From Podospora pseudocomata (lineage: Eukaryota > Ascomycota > Sordariomycetes > Sordariales > Podosporaceae), in the NCBI RefSeq assembly GCF_035222375.1, contig NC_085891.1, forward strand, positions 1,798,001-1,862,000: a stretch of 64,000 nucleotides of DNA, written 5' to 3'. Positions 57,406-64,000 of this stretch are shown here, one piece after another (position 1 is the first letter of the stretch; every line of letters starts with the position of its first letter). The notes under the pieces were generated by a model. It ran no database searches and was not told the origin of the DNA. It saw nothing but the letters and a program-made list of their open reading frames with translations. The translations under genes were made by a program, and so were the position numbers.

Positions 57406-60400
57406 GTTCTTGGGACGATAAAGTCATGACAGCACACTCTCGAGGGTATATGGAGTCCAGGGGGTGTTTTGATGTCATTGCTCGAGTGTCTAGGGGGTGG
57501 CATATTGATAGTTGCCTGACCAAGTACCTAGTGTGATCAAGAATGACAGAGTTCTTGATTTTGGCTTGTCCTACAGCCTTTGCCATGTTTTAGGTTCGTT
57601 GGGCTCTCAGCTACAAGCCAGGTTTGGGCATCTATTCCCATAGTCTGGTGTAGGTAAGGTATCTCTTGCCGGTCACTGCCCTGACATATGCTCGTTTCAC
57701 ACCACCATCATTGAGGAATCTTTCACTAGTGAAATGGAGACTGAGCTGTCTGGCCTTGCCCCTTCTGTTCCAGACTCATGACCTCGACGTCAAGCCACCT
57801 GCTGTCATTAGTTGAACATCACTTCCTTTCTTGCCGTGTCAAAGAGTCTGCACGGCAGAAATAGTCATATCACAGGTCATAGCGATAGAGCAAAGCCAGT
57901 AGAACTCGCCGAGGCTGTAGAAAAGGCCATCTTTTGGAATAGTCCGGCTTGGTGCTGCAAGCGCACGGGCTCGGGGACTACTATAAGGGACATAGTTCCT
58001 CCTCAAACGGAATTCCATGACGGTTGTCGTCTAGTGCCCGTGAAGAAGAGGGACATCAAGGTGGAAATTTTCTTCATCTCCGCGTGGCTGCCCTGCCGGG
58101 CCAAGCAAGAAATGAGAAAGGCACTGCATACTTGCCCGAGGGTGGTAGTCGAATTCGAGGTGGTTGAGCGAGGTGATTAAGCGACCACGATCGTGTTTCG
58201 ACACTATATCATGTGAAGTGAGGTATATAGCTCAACAGACATCAACAAAACTACTGCCCCTCTGCTACAATGCTACCACAGGTAGTAGAAAAGGACCCAA
58301 CTCGACTATCACTTGGGAAGCGGTGAAGATGCAAGATGTTTAACGACGGTACATCCCCCGCAATGGCGAGAATAGTGGCGGGGAAGACAGACACAACAAC
58401 GCTGGATGCCGGTAGTCAGATGCCGTTCCTGGTTTGCCTCTATCGTGGTTCCCCAGTGCCCATCGAAGGGCATTGGCTGTCAACAAATAGAACAGACGCA
58501 TGTCGTGACACACAGACACACACGTTTGAGGTGTAAGTGAGGGTATTCTAAGCCCGTTGCGCTCTAGAGGCTCGCGAGACCCCTCTTGTGCTCAAGATCG
58601 AACAAATCTTGGTGCGGCATTCGCAGAGACGGGAAGGGAATGGCAAACCGTGCTTGCAGCATGCATAACAGGGCATGCAGAGCACGGTGTTTTTTTTGTG
58701 GTTTTTTTTTCTTTCCTTCGCTTTCGCAAGCCTGGTTTGCTTTCGCTCCCCTTGGCCGGTACGGGCAGTGTTTATCAACAGGCCAAATGCCCGAGCGACA
58801 TGGCCAGCATGGAAAACAAAAACGTGACGGGAACTCATCCTCTGGGTGGGAGTTCTGGTTGACTACCGCACGGTCGTGGTAGATCGTGGGCCTGGTGAGC
58901 TAGTAACCTGGTAATTTGAGCAGACAAGACGCCAGCCGGTAGTGAGTATACATCGTTGATATTGCCACTCCACCAACTGGTGCTCTTTGTGCCGATGACA
59001 GTCTTACTTGCGGGGAGGGAAGCAACGTGGATGGATTCAGAGGGCAACTGGCCGTCGAGGTCTGCAATGCTCTCCTGTCCTCCGAGCCGAGAGGTCTGCT
59101 GGGGTCGTGCTACACCGGCGAATGTAACCATCTTGAATCGCGAGTGAGTTAAGAGGTAGCGCTATTGATGGGGTTGTGGGCTCGCTCAAGACGCCGTCAA
59201 CCGAGAGATACCGGTAGATGATTGAAGGGTGTTCAAATAGGAAGTCGTGCAACTGGTGTCTGAGGACCCTGTGATGGTATGTATCACCTCCAAGAGGCCG
59301 TGAAACCTTGGGATCCGGGGAGGGGTTTCTGTACCAGTCGCGGGGTTCGCTGGATGGTTGGTTGGTGCACACAACTCCGACGCACAGACCATGACTGATT
59401 TATGTTGCAATGATGCATTGCAACCAAAAGTCCACAGCATTTCTCGCTCCATCAGGTTTGCTCTTCCCAGCAGCCTCCAATCGTTCACTGCGGTTGGTGG
59501 CATTTCATTCAGATTTTGATGGTACTGCAGACGCGCGCTCCCAGCACAACAGGGGTCCATTAACCGAGCTCGATGTCAGGTACGCGCCGTAACGGTCGGC
59601 TCCCAAGCGGCTGTCCTGTCCTGTCCACCGTTATCTTTCAACCAAGAGGCCAAACGGAGAATAAACAACTACTATGACTATCACTTTATCACGGCTATTT
59701 GCTCGTGAGCACCTGGTCGGCGATCTGGGACGATCTGAGATGAGCCGCAAGGGTCCCCGACAATGCCGATCTCAAACCGTTGAACTCAGGAGCTGGCCGT
59801 GTTGGCCCGACCCCATCAATTGTGTGATCGTCGACCTGGGCTCTGTCGGAATTTTGATTCCCTGCTCCGTTTTGGTTCCAATCCTCTGGGGGAACAGGGA
59901 GACGAGTAATATCTGGAGTTTGAGAACGCAACCAGCTTTGTCATTTGACGAGGGAGACTTCTTGTCAACTACCATCTCACCTACACGTTGTAGTACGAGC
60001 AAGCCACAGGCAATATCAAGTTTGCCCGGGTCGTCTGACTACACCAAACTCCCTCGCATGTGCAATATGCACTACGCTTACATATCGTTCAAGCCACCAA
60101 CCCTCACTCAAGTGGACGCTGAGAGGCTTGCTGCCATGAGTCTCTAGCTGTCATCATACCACTTTCCTACAGCTCAAGCTTAGCAGTCAACAACAGGCTT
60201 GGATGCAAGAAAACGTGGGAAACGGAGGCAGACCTGCCTCTTTAGGTCCCATTGCATCACCGATAGACGAAACACACAGCGCCACCAACTCCTGCCTCAA
60301 GCCCCTTCAGACATCAGGGCGGCCGCCTCTGCTGAGGAAAGGATTCAAGTAACTTATCTCACGCCCCCACAGAAGCCACCGACATAAATAATTGCCTCTG

Positions 60401-63400
60401 GGAAATTTACCCCGCCTGTCTGTGCCCGGAAGAGATGCGCCTCAGCGGCAAAGGGCAACAAGACCTGCCATTTTGACGAAAGGGAATCAGCGGGTAATCT
60501 GAAGAATCTTCAACAAAAAGAGAACATTGCAGCATAAGTGGGGGGTAAAAAGGGGCAAGAAACGGACAAAAGAAAAAAAGTTGCTCACGTTGGAAGATGG
60601 ACACGACGTTGAATACGTAGGTTTCTTTTTCTCTTCCACTAACTTTGGAAATAGTACCGATGCTACCTAGTGGGGTTCTTTTCCTTTGTGTCAAGTTTTA
60701 CAAGGTCGGCATTAGGTGGCACAAACCACACCAAGGACGGGATCCGATTCGACTTCCAAAGACGTGGGTGAGACGGGATGATGCTGCAAGTGATTGACGA
60801 AGATTGGATCGGTTGGCTTCTGGCCAGGCCAGTTCAGCTCAAGTCCGGGAAGGATCCACGCACACGGGACGTCCTCGGCCTCCGCCTGGGAGCCTTGAAA
60901 ACTCGAGGGCCTCTTCGAATATGATGGAGCGCCGAGGCTTCTATTCCCAATTGCTGGCGCACAGCACAGCCAAAGACGTTGCAAAAAGACGAGATCACGG
61001 CCACCCTTCGGTAGGCCTCGGCGAATCTGCCAGAAGCGAGCTGGCACAGGAAACGGCCGGGCAGGCAGCTGGGCCGCATTCCAGCTGCTCTTCTCTTCTG
61101 TTCCACCGATGCTTCTATGCATGTTCGTAACTGATGGGAGCCAGAGGAGGTGATATCCAAGGAAACAAGACTGACCCAAGTTTGTTGGCGGCGTAATGCT
61201 CTCAACCTTCCTACAGAGCAACGATACGATACAAGTCTCCTGCAGAACCCCACCTCCTAGGAAAAATCATGACTTCACTGTACCACCACCGTGCGCACCG
61301 CTGCGGCGGAGTTGGGCGTCATTTGCTGTTGATCCGGCCTGGAACTGTTGTGCGTTCGTCGGATTTTCGGATTTGTACTGCTGTCAGAGTTCAGTGAGCT
61401 GGAGTGCTTGGTTGGAAAACGGTCAACAGCACCTCCCATGATTCCATGGGTTGGGGATTGTTGGATGCATGCCGTCGGGCTGGGTGTAAGACACCATCAT
61501 AGTGGGGCCTATCGTGGTTGAAGCACTGCAGTGGCTTGCTGCTGGTGCACACACCCAGCTGCCACGCGGGTTTCCGTCTTCATCACTTCCAGTTTAGTGA
61601 GCTACACTCATTCACACATTCTAACTTCTCGGAAATTCCAACTTCGACAGCTCAAAGCGCAACCAAAACCATCTTCTCTTCTACAGACAGCCTCTTCTGT
61701 GATCTTGCTATCTGTCCCACCTCAGTTACCTGGCAACCCACGCTATCTTTGGAGACGGCATGTCCGTGACGAAAGGGTGGGCGCTGCCGTCTCCACAGCG
61801 GGAGCTCTGCCACGTGCTAGCGATGATCACCCCTCGTTCATCGCCGTTCTTCTGTCGCTGACTTGCATTGACGTGAATCAATAGGCGAAAATCATCATCT
61901 CGCAAAGTTGAAAAGAGACATTAAAGAACAACTATGCAGAGCTTACCTTTCAGGCGCAAACGTACGAGCTCATGGGCCTGTGATGGAGACATTCTTCAGC
62001 ATGTTCACAAGTCCATCAGCTGTGTTGCTGTCCTAGTATAAGTAAGAAGCCCGGACCCCTTATTCTACAGGTCGAGACTCCATCTCATTACACACCATGA
62101 CATAGCTACCGTGTACGATGCAAATCAAAGATGCCTTGGCTTGCCCGGGCACAACAATAGAGATGCAAGGACGGGGACATCCGGAACGCCGTCACAGTCA
62201 AAGACTCAGAATCCACCCTGCTTCCATCCTCCTTGTGCCGTGTCTGGGAAGAATGGCTTTGTCTTTTCCCCGGAGGCACAGAACCATCAGCATGAACGAC
62301 GCTATCGTCAGAGTGGACGGGTTAGTACCATCTACGCAATATGATTCCTTGAATCCTATATCCTGTGCTTCAGTTGTAGTGGTGGGTGGGTGGTGGAGGG
62401 GGGCAAAACGGTCAGATAACCGTTACCCATCCGTCGTCATAATAATAATGATAATAATAATAAACGGTGCCCCCTGGGCGCTGGAAAGGGAGGAGGTTCG
62501 AAAACAGTTGCCCAAAGCGACCCCTGCCAATCCCATTTCTGGACCTCTGTCGTCGTGCCATCGGCGCCATCACTTCAGCAGTGAACCCCACCGCAGAAGC
62601 AACAGGACCAGGGACATGGACAGGGCTGATACCTTTTATCCCCTATCCGTAATTGGCGTTGGGAGCCCGCCCACTGCTTTTCCAAGTGCCCGTTTCCCAA
62701 AAGACTGTCTCTTCCCTCTCAACGAAAGGTCAGGAACGGTGGTTCTTTTGCCTGAGCGTTGGGAGGCTGTCTTAATAGACGCTGTTAAGACCCCATTTTT
62801 ATGTTTCTCTGCCTCACCCTTCCCCCCGAGAAAAGAGCGGTCCAAGATTCTGGATTCTTGTTCCTGAATCTCACTCGAGGAAACGAAACGCCGCAGTGAC
62901 TGACTTGTTCCTCCTGCTTCCTTTCCGTGGAGACCGGACCACCCCGAGACCTACAGGCTGCTGAACAACACCGGCACTGCAATCATCACCTCCAGTCACA
63001 CACACGACGTCCCAGTCCCAGTCCGCACCGCGCACAACCCGGACAGCCCGCGTACTTCCTATCCTGTTGTCCCTCGCGACACATCCTACACCTTGGACGA
63101 CACACACACACACACCCCCAATTGGCCTCCTCCCACTATCTCGTGCATCCAACCTGCCGTCTCGACCGAACCGTGACGTTGCGTCGGAACAATTTACAAT
63201 TCCGCCTCGCGGAGCTGCAGAGGTGCTGAAGAAGAAACCCACAGGCAGGTCGCTGAAGACGCGCCAACGAAAAGGGACCACTCGAGCCACTCGAGTACCG
63301 CCAAGGCGCTCTTATTTCGGTCCACGGGACCTTTTGAGCAGCTTCTCAGCCAGGAACCGGCCACTTTTAAGGGCCCTTCTCTACCAAGCAAAACAACCTC

Positions 63401-63762
63401 GACCAAAAACCCGCCGATTTGATACCTACCTACTTTTGGCGCAGCCATGCCCCGCCTGATTCTTTGGGATCTTCTACCGCATTGTTGATACAACTGTCTG
63501 AAACAACAGGGCTCCCCTTGACCAAAGATTGAACGAACGGGACGGGAGTAGCAACTTTAATAGTCTGTTACAACCACAGGCCGACAGGCAGCAGATCTCC
63601 CGGGAGAGCCAAAACGATTTAGACTTGGGCGCCGTCGACGATTTAGTCCCACAGATCCTCTCACCCGCGGGAGCCACTCGAACCATACACTGCAGCCTGC
63701 AGCTTGGACGATAAAGAGAAGAGAGCAACACACGAAACGAAAGGACGAAGAAGTTTTGGTTG

Positions 63763-63799
63763 AAAGAGAAGAGAAGAGAAGAGAAGAGAAGAGAAGAGA
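63763..63799. repeat. AGAGA/AGAAG pentanucleotide repeat in the leader of the edge gene
   Basis: Seven near-perfect GAGAA units form a pure purine tract ending 35 nt before the ATG at 63834. Confidence 0.85.
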
Positions 63800-63833
63800 G
63801 CAGGATATCAGCAGTTATATCTGCAACACACAC

Positions 63834-64000
63834 ATGTTCAGCAGATCATCTAGATCGCACGCCAAGAAGACTCAGGGTTTTGCGACGGAGCATCAGCGAA
63901 GGAATCACGACAATTTCGAACGGGCAGGGCTCTCAGACCTAGGCTCCGACTCGGCGACGGTGCGGTCTGGTGGTGGCGGCGCTTGGAGAACAGACTTTGG
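63834..64000 (+). CDS. N-terminal part of an unidentified gene, cut by the window edge
   Basis: From ATG 63834 (context CACACATGT) the frame stays open to the last base, giving 55 codons: MFSRSSRSHAKKTQGFATEH at the start, then a charged stretch, then DLGSDSATVRSGGGGAWRTDF. The residues are Ser/Arg-rich and look like a disordered N-terminus. I cannot recognise the family from this part. The C/A-rich then purine-rich leader upstream resembles long fungal 5' UTRs, which supports a real start here. It is incomplete at its 3' end only because the window stops. Confidence 0.5.
   Translation, partial: MFSRSSRSHAKKTQGFATEHQRRNHDNFERAGLSDLGSDSATVRSGGGGAWRTDF

Larger units (their letters stand above)
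55807..63833. other. Eight-kilobase gene-poor region
   Basis: I cannot support any protein or RNA gene here. All open frames are short, overlap on opposite strands and lack family motifs. The longest ATG frame (62118-62867, 249 codons) runs through an AAT microsatellite and is not protein-like. The left half (55.8-58.5 kb) is AT-richer, with several TA microsatellites and TAGGTAGGT-type motifs. From about 62870 to 63833 the sequence is C/A-rich and then purine-rich, and probably includes the long 5' leader of the gene starting at 63834. No transposase, reverse transcriptase or terminal repeats were found. Confidence 0.5.

Noticed and set aside
62118-62867. 249-codon ATG frame in the gene-poor region
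   Set aside because: It contains an AAT microsatellite read as Ile/Met repeats and has no conserved motif or splice structure.
1-64000. Transposons, viral relics, CRISPR arrays and rRNA genes
   Set aside because: I looked for transposase, reverse transcriptase and capsid-like motifs, long terminal repeats and regularly spaced repeats, and found none by eye. A repeat-library search would be more sensitive.

Overview
The window is nuclear DNA of a filamentous ascomycete (Pezizomycotina). The gene content and the look of the proteins suggest Sordariomycetes, probably Sordariales, but that placement is my inference. The evidence is many short introns (about 51-110 nt) with GTANGT-type donors, CTAAC/CTRAY branch sites and YAG acceptors, a separate gene on either strand every 2-4 kb, no operons, and orthologues of typical fungal genes (STE50 adaptor, serine palmitoyltransferase subunit 2, a molybdopterin gene joining MoaA and MoaC domains, vacuolar carboxypeptidase Y). 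Exon joints below come from reading phase and splice signals by eye.

Layout. 0.5-2.9 kb: cAMP phosphodiesterase (+). 5.6-7.3 kb: carboxypeptidase Y (-). 8.4-9.4 kb: ribosome maturation factor SDO1 (+), convergent with ribosomal protein S18 (-, 9.7-10.8 kb). 11.6-13.3 kb: an unnamed ascomycete protein (+). 15.4-17.0 kb: STE50-type SAM/RA adaptor (+). 18.0-19.9 kb: DUF4211 nuclear-type protein (-). 21.0-23.0 kb: LCB2 (-), divergent from acetoacetyl-CoA synthetase (+, 25.1-27.2 kb). 27.8-29.1 kb: RRM protein (-). 31.2-33.0 kb: WRAP73/Wdr8 WD40 protein (-). 34.0-36.3 kb: MOCS1/cnxABC-like molybdenum cofactor gene (+). 39.1-39.8 kb: YKT6 R-SNARE (-). 41.8-42.8 kb: FYVE protein (+). 44.7-46.1 kb: ELO fatty acid elongase (-). 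49.1-50.7 kb: a secreted Thr/Gly-rich protein (+). 52.0-53.7 kb: adenylosuccinate synthetase (+). 54.6-55.8 kb: a damaged HNH-endonuclease-domain gene (+). Then about 8 kb with no supportable gene, and at the right edge the first 55 codons of a further gene (+) cut by the window end.

The genes do not form a cluster or pathway. They are housekeeping and signalling genes: cAMP and MAPK signalling, ribosome biogenesis, sphingolipid and very-long-chain fatty acid synthesis (LCB2 and ELO feed related lipid pathways), vesicle fusion, purine synthesis and cofactor synthesis. I saw no transposon, viral relic, CRISPR array, rRNA or convincing tRNA. The most interesting point is the molybdopterin gene. 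Its MoaA part ends in Gly-Gly followed directly by a stop codon, and a splice donor overlaps the Gly-Gly codons, so splicing could choose between a Gly-Gly-ended MoaA protein and a MoaA-MoaC fusion, as described for mammalian MOCS1.
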